Assembly (NCBI GenBank): GCA_934573935.1
Contig: CAKTMO010000006.1
Coordinates: 8,997-72,996 of the forward strand
Reading direction: 5' to 3'
Origin: an uncultured Oscillospiraceae bacterium
GTDB taxonomy: Bacteria > Bacillota > Clostridia > Oscillospirales > Oscillospiraceae
DNA: 64,000 nucleotides
Shown here: positions 35,135 to 42,550 of the stretch, one piece after another
Position numbering within the stretch: position 1 is the first letter of the stretch
Layout: each line of letters starts with the position of its first letter
The notes under the pieces: generated by a model
Database searches by the model: none
What the model was told of the DNA's origin: nothing
What the model saw: only the letters and a program-made list of their open reading frames with translations
Translations under genes and position numbers: made by a program

Positions 35135-35793
35135 TCTATCCGGAGGAGAGCTTTCTCCAGCTCTCCGGCTTGCAGCACTTCAAATTCTGCCGCAGGCAAT
35201 GGGCACTGATCCATATCGAAAATCAATGGGCGGAGAATTACCGCACCACGGATGGTGCGATCCTCCACGAGCGGGCTCACGATAAGGACTTCACCGAGAG
35301 TCGCGGCGACCTGCTCATTACACGGGACATGCGGATATTCTCCCCGACTTTGGGCGTTTCCGGCGCCTGCGATGTGCTAGAATTCCACCGCGGCGCCGAG
35401 GGTATTCCGCTAAAAGGCAGAGATGGCCTGTGGCAGCCTTACCCGGTGGAGTACAAGCGCGGCAAGCCCAAGCAGGACACCACGGACGCCTTGCAGCTCT
35501 GCGGACAGGCCATGTGTCTGGAGGAGATGCTCTGCTGCGATATCCCGACCGGCGCGCTGTACTACGGCGAGACGCGCCGCCGTACAGAGGTCGAATTCAT
35601 ACCAGAGCTGCGGCAGGAGGTTAAGACGCTTCTTGAGGAAATGCATACTCTGTATGAACGTGGCTGGACGCCGAAGGTCAAACCGACAAAGGCCTGCAAC
35701 GCCTGCTCTCTCAAGGAGCTGTGTCTGCCAAAGCTGATGCGGAAACGATCCGTCACAGACTATCTGCGGGAGCATCTGGAGGTGACGCCATGA
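35131..35793 (+). CDS. cas4: Cas4 exonuclease (adaptation)
   Basis: 220 residues from a GTG overlapping the cas7c stop. The RecB-like nuclease residues are in VSGACDVLEF and YPVEYKRGKPK. The iron-sulfur cluster cysteines are FKFCRRQW near the N-terminus and KACNACSLKELC near the C-terminus. Cas4 trims prespacers and sets PAM orientation with Cas1-Cas2. Its stop overlaps cas1 (ATGA). Confidence 0.95.
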   Translation: MIYPEESFLQLSGLQHFKFCRRQWALIHIENQWAENYRTTDGAILHERAHDKDFTESRGDLLITRDMRIFSPTLGVSGACDVLEFHRGAEGIPLKGRDGLWQPYPVEYKRGKPKQDTTDALQLCGQAMCLEEMLCCDIPTGALYYGETRRRTEVEFIPELRQEVKTLLEEMHTLYERGWTPKVKPTKACNACSLKELCLPKLMRKRSVTDYLREHLEVTP

Positions 35794-36821
35794 GACAGCT
35801 TTTGAATACCTTGTTCGTCACATCGGAGGATGTGTACCTTTCACTTGATGGCGAGAATGTGGTGGCTAACCGGGGCGGGGAGGCCGTTGCCCGCTATCCG
35901 CTCCATACGCTGCAAAGCATTGTGTCCTTTTCTTACTCCGGCGCTTCACCGGCACTGATGGGCACCTGTGCCAAGCGGGAGATCGGGCTGGCTTTCTGTA
36001 CGCCGAGAGGACGCTTCCTCGCCCGTGTCTCCGGACAAATGCAGGGAAATGTACTGCTGCGCAGGACACAGTACCGGGTCGCCGACGATCCCTCCGGAAG
36101 CTGCCGCGTGGCGCGAATGATGATTTTGGGCAAGGTCTATAACGCTCGTTGGAGCGTAGAGCGTACCCGACGGGATCATGCCATGCGGATCGACAGTGAG
36201 CGCTTTGCGGCGGTGTCACAGCAGCTACAGGGCTTATTGCCGCAGATCACGGCGGAAACCTCGCTCGACAGTCTCCGGGGCTTGGAGGGTGCCGGTGCAA
36301 CTGCTTATTTCAGTGTACTGGATGACATGATTTTGCAGAGGAAGGATACCTTCTTTTTCCGGGAGCGCAGCCGCCGTCCACCGCTGGATGCCTTCAACGC
36401 GATACTGTCCTTTGCGTACAGCCTACTGGCACACGACTGCGCTTCCGCTTTGGAAAGTGTCGGTCTGGATGCCTATGTAGGATTTCTTCACCGCGACCGT
36501 CCGGGGCGGGAATCCCTTGCGCTGGACTTAATGGAGGAGCTGCGTCCCTGCTTTGCGGATCGTTTTGTGCTGACGATGGTCAATAACCGCGTCATAAAGC
36601 CAGAGGATTTCGATTTCCGGGAGAGTGGTGCTGTATTTTTGACGGATACAGTACGTAAAAGCTTTTTGCAGAAATGGCAGGAGCGCAAAAGGGAAACGAT
36701 CACTCATCCGTTTCTGGAGGAGAAGCTTCCTTGGGGGCTGGTTCCTTATGTGCAGAGTCTCTTGTTGGCCAGGTATCTGCGGGGTGATCTGGACGACTAT
36801 CCGCCGTTTTTATGGAAGTGA
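35790..36821 (+). CDS. cas1: Cas1 integrase (type I-C)
   Basis: 343 residues, family start MRQLLNTLFVTSEDVYLSLDGENVV. The metal-binding active site appears in the order E (around LEGAGATAYF), H (VGFLHRDRPGRESLALDLMEE) and the following D/E residues. With Cas2 it integrates new spacers at the leader end. It overlaps cas4 and is followed by cas2 after 7 nt. Confidence 0.96.
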   Translation: MRQLLNTLFVTSEDVYLSLDGENVVANRGGEAVARYPLHTLQSIVSFSYSGASPALMGTCAKREIGLAFCTPRGRFLARVSGQMQGNVLLRRTQYRVADDPSGSCRVARMMILGKVYNARWSVERTRRDHAMRIDSERFAAVSQQLQGLLPQITAETSLDSLRGLEGAGATAYFSVLDDMILQRKDTFFFRERSRRPPLDAFNAILSFAYSLLAHDCASALESVGLDAYVGFLHRDRPGRESLALDLMEELRPCFADRFVLTMVNNRVIKPEDFDFRESGAVFLTDTVRKSFLQKWQERKRETITHPFLEEKLPWGLVPYVQSLLLARYLRGDLDDYPPFLWK

Positions 36822-36828
36822 GGAACCT

Positions 36829-37119
36829 ATGCTGGTATTGATCACCTATGATGTAAATACAGAGGATGCCGCTGGGCGTCGGCGTTTGCGGCAGATAGCC
36901 AAGCAGTGCGTCAACTATGGCCAAAGGGTGCAGAATTCTGTGTTTGAGTGTTTGTTGGACACAGCGCAGTGCCGCAGCCTGCAAAATACACTTTGTAAAA
37001 TCATGGATCCTAAGCGGGATAGTTTGCGGTTTTACTATTTGGGAAAGCAGTACGAAAAGAAGATCGAGCATTTTGGCTGCAAGCAAACGTATCTGCCGGA
37101 GGACACACTGATGGTCTAG
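36829..37119 (+). CDS. cas2: Cas2 (adaptation)
   Basis: A 96-residue ferredoxin-fold protein starting MLVLITYDVNTEDAAGRRRL, with the conserved Asp in TYDV and RVQNSVFECLL. Cas2 is the structural dimer at the centre of the Cas1-Cas2 integrase. The short AGGAACCT spacing and near-overlap with cas1 place it as the last gene of the operon, 171 bp before the array. Confidence 0.95.
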   Translation: MLVLITYDVNTEDAAGRRRLRQIAKQCVNYGQRVQNSVFECLLDTAQCRSLQNTLCKIMDPKRDSLRFYYLGKQYEKKIEHFGCKQTYLPEDTLMV

Positions 37120-37290
37120 TGCAAAGGGCAAGCGAACAGAAAGTATCAGGCGGGTTCGCACCTATTTTTGCAAGTATATGCTCCCGGTTTTATAAGGAAA
37201 ACGTTCTGATAGGCGACGTTGCACGTTATCTTTTCTACTTTTATTGTCTGTTATTGCAAAAATGCAGAAGATTTTTTGTGTATTTTTGCT
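37120..37290 (+). promoter_or_regulatory. CRISPR leader region
   Basis: 171 bp between cas2 and the first repeat, notably AT-rich against the surrounding sequence (TTTTATAAGGAAAA, TTTTCTACTTTTATTG). By position it is the leader containing the array promoter and Cas1-Cas2 docking site. I see no gene in it. Confidence 0.7.
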
Positions 37291-37991
37291 GTCGCACCCC
37301 GCAAGGGGTGCGTGGATTGAAATCCTCACGGCGCAGACTGTTTACCAGCCTGACAAGTCGCACCCCGCAAGGGGTGCGTGGATTGAAATTCTGCTTGACT
37401 ATTAAGATGAATGAGCAGCACAAGTCGCACCCCGCAAGGGGTGCGTGGATTGAAATGGTAAAAACGCAACATACTGGTACAGCCCACAGCGTCGCACCCC
37501 GCAAGGGGTGCGTGGATTGAAATTCCCGCACATACAGCGTCGTGGAGGTGTTCCTCGTCGCACCCCGCAAGGGGTGCGTGGATTGAAATATTTCCGCACC
37601 GGCACCGGTGTCAGCAGCTACACGTCGCACCCCGCAAGGGGTGCGTGGATTGAAATACGCTGAAAAGCGGCGGGGTGGAGATCAGCTCGGGTCGCACCCC
37701 GCAAGGGGTGCGTGGATTGAAATCAAAGTGTTAGCGTCAATCTGAGTAGGCCCACCACGTCGCACCCCGCAAGGGGTGCGTGGATTGAAATAGCAGGTAT
37801 CTGGTAAACTGCGGCCCATTAAGCGTCGCACCCCGCAAGGGGTGCGTGGATTGAAATGCCATCGTTACACCTCCTCCGTGTACATCAGCGCCGTCGCACC
37901 CCGCAAGGGGTGCGTGGATTGAAATCAGATATACGCCTGTTCCTTCTGCTGGCTACAGGTCGCGCCCCGCATGGGGCGCAATAGGAAAGGC
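37291..37991 (+). CRISPR. Type I-C CRISPR array: 10 identical repeats, 10 spacers, degenerate last repeat
   Basis: Ten identical 33-bp repeats start at 37291, 37357, 37424, 37491, 37557, 37624, 37691, 37759, 37825 and 37893. Each begins GTCGCACCCC, has the hairpin CGCACCCC-gcaa-GGGGTGCG and ends GTGGATTGAAAT. The ten spacers are 33-35 bp and all different. An eleventh, diverged repeat at 37959-37991 keeps the hairpin but loses the 3' ATTGAAAT handle; it marks the leader-distal end. The repeat type agrees with the neighbouring I-C cas genes. Orientation is from cas2 outward. Spacer targets cannot be told without a search. Confidence 0.99.
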
Positions 37992-38018
37992 CGCTGGCAA
38001 ATGTCAGCGGCCTTTCTT
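37986..38018. terminator. Terminator at the array end
   Basis: AAAGGCCGCTG pairs perfectly with CAGCGGCCTTT around an 8-nt loop, followed by CTTGTT. It sits between the array and the convergent HipA-like gene and overlaps the degenerate repeat by a few bases. Confidence 0.8.
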
Positions 38019-38019
38019 G

Positions 38020-39156
38020 TTACATATCCAACAAAACCCTCGCCCGTTTCTGTACCTGCTTTTCGATCATCCGCAGGCGCTTTGCGGGCAAGTTATACCG
38101 TGGGTGCTTCTTGAAGCGGAACGTCAGCAGATGCCGCAGTTTTTCCCGCAGTTCCGGCGTCAGAACGCTTTTTGCCGTGCCGAGGAAGTCATCGTATACG
38201 CTGGGAGCCAGCGTTTCGATGTATTCCTCCAGCGCCGCGTCGCTTGTCCAGGCGTCCATACCGGCGAAATTGAACAGCGAATTGCCGTGGTCGAACAGCG
38301 GGGCAGGGGAGACAACGGTATTTGTCTGGTTGTCCACCATCACGCCGAAGTTTCCGAAGTGGCGATCCACATTGCAGATCACAGCGTCGAACACCAGCAT
38401 TTCGCGCAGCGCCGCAGTGAACTCCGGGCCGAGACTTTCGTAATACGCCTTAACGGCGTTCATGCCGCCCTTTGTGACAAGATGGCCCACGGGAATGTAG
38501 GAATACTCCTTACTGGTGAAAAGCTCGCAGGTGGAGCACAGAACGCCCTTCCAGCAGGAGAGACCATAGGGAATTGCCCGAACGCCCATGGCGGCGGCGA
38601 TTTGCGCGGCGTAAAACTCCGAGTACGGCTCAAAGCCTGTGTTGGACGCGCCTTCAGTGCCGCCCTTATAGAGATAGACCTTGCCGCTAATCCGCCGCCA
38701 GCACTTACGCAGCATTCCGTTTGTTGTAAACTCCGGGCTGGAGAACAGGGATGAGCGCAGACTGCTGCCGTAGCCGGTGAAGGCCAGTTCAGCCAGCACA
38801 TTGCTGAAAGGATTATCGTAGAGGTTGACTTTCTCAAAAATATCGCCGTTATCCGCCTGCACGACCCAATAGCAGTCGTTAAGGGATAGACCTTTACAAA
38901 TATTGATAATAGACAGAGGACGGTTCAGATTCAAGCCGCATTTTGCCAGCAGATTGTGAACATAGGCGCGGTTCTTGGGAATGGTGCGGCGGCGCAGCCA
39001 ACGGCTCAAGCCATCCGGTGTCAGCGTCAGATCCAACGGCAGCAGGCTTCTGCTTTCCTCGTCGATCCAAAGAATCTGAATCTCTGGCTCGCTGGTGTCC
39101 GTGGTGGCGGAAAACTTGAGCAACGGCTTATCAAATTGTTTCAGAAAATACTCCAT
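38020..39156 (-). CDS. HipA-like Ser/Thr kinase-fold protein
   Basis: 378 residues. The C-terminal half has kinase motifs in HipA style: the catalytic loop VICNVDRHFGNFGVMV (N-x-D-R-H-x-x-N-F-G) and the metal-binding APLFDHGNSL. The N-terminal part has an SRWLRRRTIPKNRAYV segment and lacks the typical HipB partner next door. Such HipA-fold proteins are common in clostridial accessory regions, where targets are unknown. The gene is monocistronic and convergent with the CRISPR array. The start ATG 39156 has AAAGGCGG upstream; a TTG 18 nt earlier is in frame. Confidence 0.8.
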   Translation of the reverse strand: MEYFLKQFDKPLLKFSATTDTSEPEIQILWIDEESRSLLPLDLTLTPDGLSRWLRRRTIPKNRAYVHNLLAKCGLNLNRPLSIINICKGLSLNDCYWVVQADNGDIFEKVNLYDNPFSNVLAELAFTGYGSSLRSSLFSSPEFTTNGMLRKCWRRISGKVYLYKGGTEGASNTGFEPYSEFYAAQIAAAMGVRAIPYGLSCWKGVLCSTCELFTSKEYSYIPVGHLVTKGGMNAVKAYYESLGPEFTAALREMLVFDAVICNVDRHFGNFGVMVDNQTNTVVSPAPLFDHGNSLFNFAGMDAWTSDAALEEYIETLAPSVYDDFLGTAKSVLTPELREKLRHLLTFRFKKHPRYNLPAKRLRMIEKQVQKRARVLLDM

Positions 39157-39236
39157 TGTGTTCCGCCTTTCCAAAGAATAGGTACATTATACCATAGAAA
39201 CCACGTTTTGAAAACAGAAAATTACCATGAACCACG

Positions 39237-40196
39237 TTACTTGCGGGGAGGCAGCTCGGTAAGCGCTTTCAGTTGGTTATAGGTCAATTTCCCGTCAACA
39301 TACAGGTCACGCACCTGTTCCGTATGGGCCTTCCACTTCTGAAATTCTTCATCCGTGTAGACAGTCGGGGCACGGCGTACCCGCATATCATATGCTTTGA
39401 TCTGCTGCCGAATCAGTTTCAAGCCTTTATCGGCGGCAATTTTCTTTTCATGCTTCTCTTTTGCGGCCAGTTCCTTGCAGGTTTTTCCTTTCTTGCTGGA
39501 AATGTGATCGCAGTACCGGGCTTTTGAGGAATAGGGGAGAAAATATCGATGGCAATACTCGCACTTTTGAATCATAACATTCTGCTCAGCCATTTCCAAT
39601 ACTTCCGTCAAGAAGGCAGCTTCCATATTATCAGAGCCTTCAACTCGTGCGATTCGGACATCTGCTGGTGGCTCATAAACGCGGTCAGCGAAAAGGATGG
39701 GGTAAAATGAGCGGCCATTTACATAGATTTTTCGTTCTATTTTCATCAAATCGGGAAGCCTCAAAAAGAGCGCCGCATTTTGAGGCGACTTACTCATGTA
39801 GAGACACAAGCGCTGCATTGCACTTTGGCCAGAATCATTTAATAGAAAAACATCGTCTGCGATTTCCCGAAGCCGGTTTTGGGATTCGATCAAAACACTC
39901 AGCTTATCTGCAAGCTCTCGGTAGGGGATGTCAGCATTATGGAGAGAGTAATCCAGAAGATACTCAAAGAAAGTATGGATCGGCGTGAGCTGATCAATTA
40001 CTTTCTGTAAGGTTCTATGAATCGTCATTTTCGTCGTCCATTTTTCATCGATAGATAACAGTGCCTTTTGTAATGACACAAAATCCGTGGACAAAAAGGT
40101 AATAAAGGCAGTACCAAGTCGATTTTCCACAGGCTTCCGGTCTGTTTCGATGAATTCTTTCTTCGGTCCAAAACTAAAACAATACAGTGCTCTCAA
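39237..40196 (-). CDS. Zinc-finger accessory protein (DUF6076-like)
   Basis: 319 residues. The N-terminal about 190 residues are helical without motifs I recognise. A treble-clef-like zinc finger follows: CEYCHRYFLPYSSKARYCD, with a further C in KGKTCKEL. A Lys-rich tail ends with KLTYNQLKALTELPPRK. The CxxC-x(12-15)-C pattern resembles the CGNR/DUF6076 zinc fingers of mobile-element proteins. Function is unknown, perhaps nucleic-acid binding. It is separated by 80 bp from the HipA-like gene, on the same strand, and may form a transcription unit with it. Confidence 0.68.
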   Translation of the reverse strand: MRALYCFSFGPKKEFIETDRKPVENRLGTAFITFLSTDFVSLQKALLSIDEKWTTKMTIHRTLQKVIDQLTPIHTFFEYLLDYSLHNADIPYRELADKLSVLIESQNRLREIADDVFLLNDSGQSAMQRLCLYMSKSPQNAALFLRLPDLMKIERKIYVNGRSFYPILFADRVYEPPADVRIARVEGSDNMEAAFLTEVLEMAEQNVMIQKCEYCHRYFLPYSSKARYCDHISSKKGKTCKELAAKEKHEKKIAADKGLKLIRQQIKAYDMRVRRAPTVYTDEEFQKWKAHTEQVRDLYVDGKLTYNQLKALTELPPRK

Positions 40197-40517
40197 GGCT
40201 TTTACCCCCTTGTTCTATTCTATTAAACTTCAAATGTGGAATATTATTCTCAACATAATTACTTTACCACATCTTGCGATTCCCGTCAACGCTTGCTATG
40301 CTTTTAGTGGAAGCGGAAAGTGAAACGGCCGGACTTCCACACAAGTAAATGACCGCCGGGGCATTCCTTTTTCGGGGAAGCAGGCCATAACCGTCTATGA
40401 CGTGAGCGTGCCAAGAAGAAGGAAGCGTATCTCTGTCAGGCCGGAGATCGCACTCGGAGAAACGGCAAACAAATTTATCCCGCCACGCGCATAAGTTCTA
40501 AGGAAGGAGGGAGCGGG
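40197..40517. other. Gene-free stretch before the integrase operon
   Basis: 321 bp. The left half is AT-rich and should contain the promoters of the leftward zinc-finger gene and the rightward integrase operon, but I cannot assign clear boxes. The right half (about 40310-40500) is GC-rich and reads like the decayed end of a gene without an intact frame. No RNA gene or array is visible. Confidence 0.4.
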
Positions 40518-40685
40518 ATGGCAAGCAAGCCGGAATTATGGGAAAAGCAAGACGATGGCACAGTCAACCGGGAGTTTATGTTGGCGTATGAGCGATCCGT
40601 TCTGCTCTCCTTGCAGGAACAGGGCATTCTCACCCAGCAGCAATATGAAGAATGTGTCAGAATGCTGGAACGCAAAGGAATGTAA
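40518..40685 (+). CDS. 55-residue protein preceding the integrase
   Basis: A short frame (MASKPELWEKQDDGTVNREF...) with an ideal AAGGAGG 7 nt upstream of ATG 40518, ending RMLERKGM. Its C-terminal half (LSLQEQGILTQQQYEECVRML) looks like the short SHOCT-type helical hairpin in which a 'G-x-L-T/I-x-E-E-[FY]' pattern recurs. Small genes of this kind often precede serine recombinases on clostridial elements; a directionality-factor role is possible but unproven. It lies 78 nt before the integrase. Confidence 0.68.
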   Translation: MASKPELWEKQDDGTVNREFMLAYERSVLLSLQEQGILTQQQYEECVRMLERKGM

Positions 40686-40763
40686 AGTAATTAAACCTAA
40701 CATATGTCACACATTCGTATACAGCAGCTTTTTGCGCTATACTTGAGGAAAGGAGGCGATTGT

Positions 40764-42401
40764 ATGTTACAAGTAGCGGCATATTGCCGCGTGTCCACGG
40801 ACAAGGAGGATCAAGCCAACTCGTTCGAGGCCCAGCAGCGGTATTTCCGTGAGCGCATCGAGCGTGAACCGGACTGGGAGCTGCAAGGTATCTATGCCGA
40901 TGAGGGCATCTCCGGCACTTCTACCAAAAAGCGAATGGAGTTCAACCGCATGATCCACGCAGCGGAGATGGGAAAGATCGATCTGATCGTGACCAAGGAG
41001 GTCAGCCGTTTTGCCCGCAATACAGTGGACGCTTTGAAAATCACCCGTGAGCTTCGGCGGCGGGACGTGGGCGTTCTGTTCCTCAACGACAACATCGACA
41101 CACGGGATCACGACAGCGAGTTTCGATTGTCCATCATGAGCTCCGTGGCACAGGAGGAGAGCCGCAAGACCTCCGACCGCTCCAAGTGGGGACAGACCCG
41201 CAGTATGGAGCAGGGCGTGGTATTCGGCGGCTCGCTGCTGGGTTACGATGTGCAGGGCGGCAAGATGACCATCAATCCGGAGGGCGCGGAGATCGTTCGT
41301 CTGATCTTCCGCAAGTATCTGGATGAGCGTAAGGGCTGCGGCACGATTGCCCGTGAGCTGCGGGAAGCGGGTATTCTCAGCAGCCGGGGAAAATGCAGTT
41401 GGTCGTCGGCCACCGTGACGAAGATTCTGAAAAATGAAAAGTATTGCGGCGATCTGGTGCAGAAAAAGACCTACACGCCGGATTTCCTGACCCACGAAAA
41501 GCACTACAACCACGGTCAGGAGCCGAGGGTGGAGATCAAGGATCACCACGAACCCATCATCGACCGCGAAACGTGGCAGGCTGTCCAGCAGGAGCTGCGC
41601 CGCCGCAATCGAGCGCAGGGCAGCGGCGGCCACGGCAACCGCTATCCGCTGTCCGGCAAGATACGCTGCGGCGAGTGCGGCAAGAGCTTTGTCCGCCGCA
41701 CTAAGACCCGCAAGGCTGGCGATTCCTACCGCCGCTGGTGCTGCTTCACCGCCACCAACGAGGGCCTGCGCCGCACAGACGGAGCAGGGAACTTTTTGGG
41801 ATGCAGCGTAGGCCGCCAGATACGGGAGGATGTGGCTATGGACATCCTGCGGCGTTCTGTGGACGCTGTGACGCTGGATAAGAAGGCTATCATTTCCGAC
41901 CTTACCCGTATCGTGGAGCGGGTGCTATCCAACGGCGGAGATGACGGTCAGCAGGAACTGCGCCGCTTGGAGCTGGAATTGGAGAAGCTGCAAAGCCGCA
42001 GTGACGCGATCCTAGACCGCTTCCTTGACCAGACCCTCAGCAAATCGGATTTTCAACGGGCCAAAGCCCGCTGTGAAGCGGAGATCAGCCGGACACAGGA
42101 AAAGCTGGAAGCCATCCGCCAGCGGCAGAAGCTGGATACCGACACCAGAACGCTCAAGCCGGACATTCGCGCCGCCATTACCAGTATCGTCACCGGCCAG
42201 ACAGCGGACGACAGCTTTTATGGCCGTCTGCTGCACCACATGACCGTGTATCAGGACGGCAGGGTAGAGGTGGCATTGAATCTGCTGCCCGCCAAATGGA
42301 CGTATGTGCTGGACGGTCTGGAGAAGTACCGCGCCAAAATTAGGGCGCATGACGCTTCCTCTGTGCCGATATCGGTCAGCAGGCCCTTTAATTCCGGATA
42401 G
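40764..42401 (+). CDS. Large serine recombinase (integrase of the element)
   Basis: 545 residues in the integrated state. The resolvase catalytic domain (about 1-150) has AYCRVSTD with S11 as nucleophile, plus SRFARNTVDAL and DTRDHDSEFRL. The recombinase domain (about 160-270) is followed by a zinc ribbon (IRCGECGKSF and the later CC/C pair) and a coiled-coil region. ATG 40764 has AAGGAGG 7 nt upstream. The frame runs across attR, so the last ten residues (ISVSRPFNSG) are encoded by host cotJC antisense. In the excised circle these are replaced by 66 element-encoded residues. Confidence 0.94.
   Translation: MLQVAAYCRVSTDKEDQANSFEAQQRYFRERIEREPDWELQGIYADEGISGTSTKKRMEFNRMIHAAEMGKIDLIVTKEVSRFARNTVDALKITRELRRRDVGVLFLNDNIDTRDHDSEFRLSIMSSVAQEESRKTSDRSKWGQTRSMEQGVVFGGSLLGYDVQGGKMTINPEGAEIVRLIFRKYLDERKGCGTIARELREAGILSSRGKCSWSSATVTKILKNEKYCGDLVQKKTYTPDFLTHEKHYNHGQEPRVEIKDHHEPIIDRETWQAVQQELRRRNRAQGSGGHGNRYPLSGKIRCGECGKSFVRRTKTRKAGDSYRRWCCFTATNEGLRRTDGAGNFLGCSVGRQIREDVAMDILRRSVDAVTLDKKAIISDLTRIVERVLSNGGDDGQQELRRLELELEKLQSRSDAILDRFLDQTLSKSDFQRAKARCEAEISRTQEKLEAIRQRQKLDTDTRTLKPDIRAAITSIVTGQTADDSFYGRLLHHMTVYQDGRVEVALNLLPAKWTYVLDGLEKYRAKIRAHDASSVPISVSRPFNSG
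42356..42369. other. attR core of the integrated element
   Basis: TTCCTCTGTGCCGA, identical to 25972-25985. It lies inside the 3' end of the integrase gene and inside codons 62-65 (GTEE) of cotJC read on the minus strand. Confidence 0.9.
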
Positions 42402-42550
42402 GGCATGGAGTAGCGCTGGCTCAAGTAACGCAGCGATGCGCCGAGCTCGCCGTCAGGGCCACCGTATTGGCTGATGATCAGGGCGGCCAACTTGGGGTTG
42501 GTGTTTTTGATTTTTACGGGATATTGCAGCTTTTTCTCATAGACAAACAT
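42356..42550 (-). pseudogene. cotJC: cotJC 5' part, severed by the integrated element
   Basis: The first 65 codons of cotJC: MFVYEKKLQYPVKIKNTNPK, then GPDGELGASLRYLSQRYSMPYPELKGLLTDIGTEE. This is the start of the Mn-catalase-like coat protein. Past the core the frame runs into element DNA and stops at 42251, giving a 99-codon product with a foreign tail. The ATG overlaps the stop of the CotJA-CotJB gene by one base (TAATG), so translation is coupled. The two halves fuse exactly in frame if the element is removed. Confidence 0.92.

Larger units (their letters stand above)
25986..42369. mobile_element. 16.4-kb serine-integrase element carrying type I-C CRISPR-Cas, inserted in cotJC
   Basis: The boundaries are defined by the break in cotJC on both sides and by the 14-bp direct core repeat. 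Cargo from left to right: integrase-tail reading frame, ParB-like, TnpV-like, a small protein, RepA_N-like, ribbon-helix-helix, HTH, Fic, cas3-5-8c-7-4-1-2, CRISPR array, HipA-like kinase gene, zinc-finger protein, a 55-residue protein and a large serine integrase. No relaxase, type IV secretion or phage structural genes are present, so it is not obviously self-transmissible or a complete prophage. One copy of the core counts as part of the element. Excision restoring a spore-coat gene recalls the skin element in sigK and SPbeta in spsM of Bacillus (established precedents); regulated excision here is inference. Confidence 0.9.

Noticed and set aside
37119-37630. Open frames within the CRISPR leader and array
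   Set aside because: They are produced by repeated 33-bp units (recurring TPQGVRGLK / STHPLRGAT peptides), not genes.
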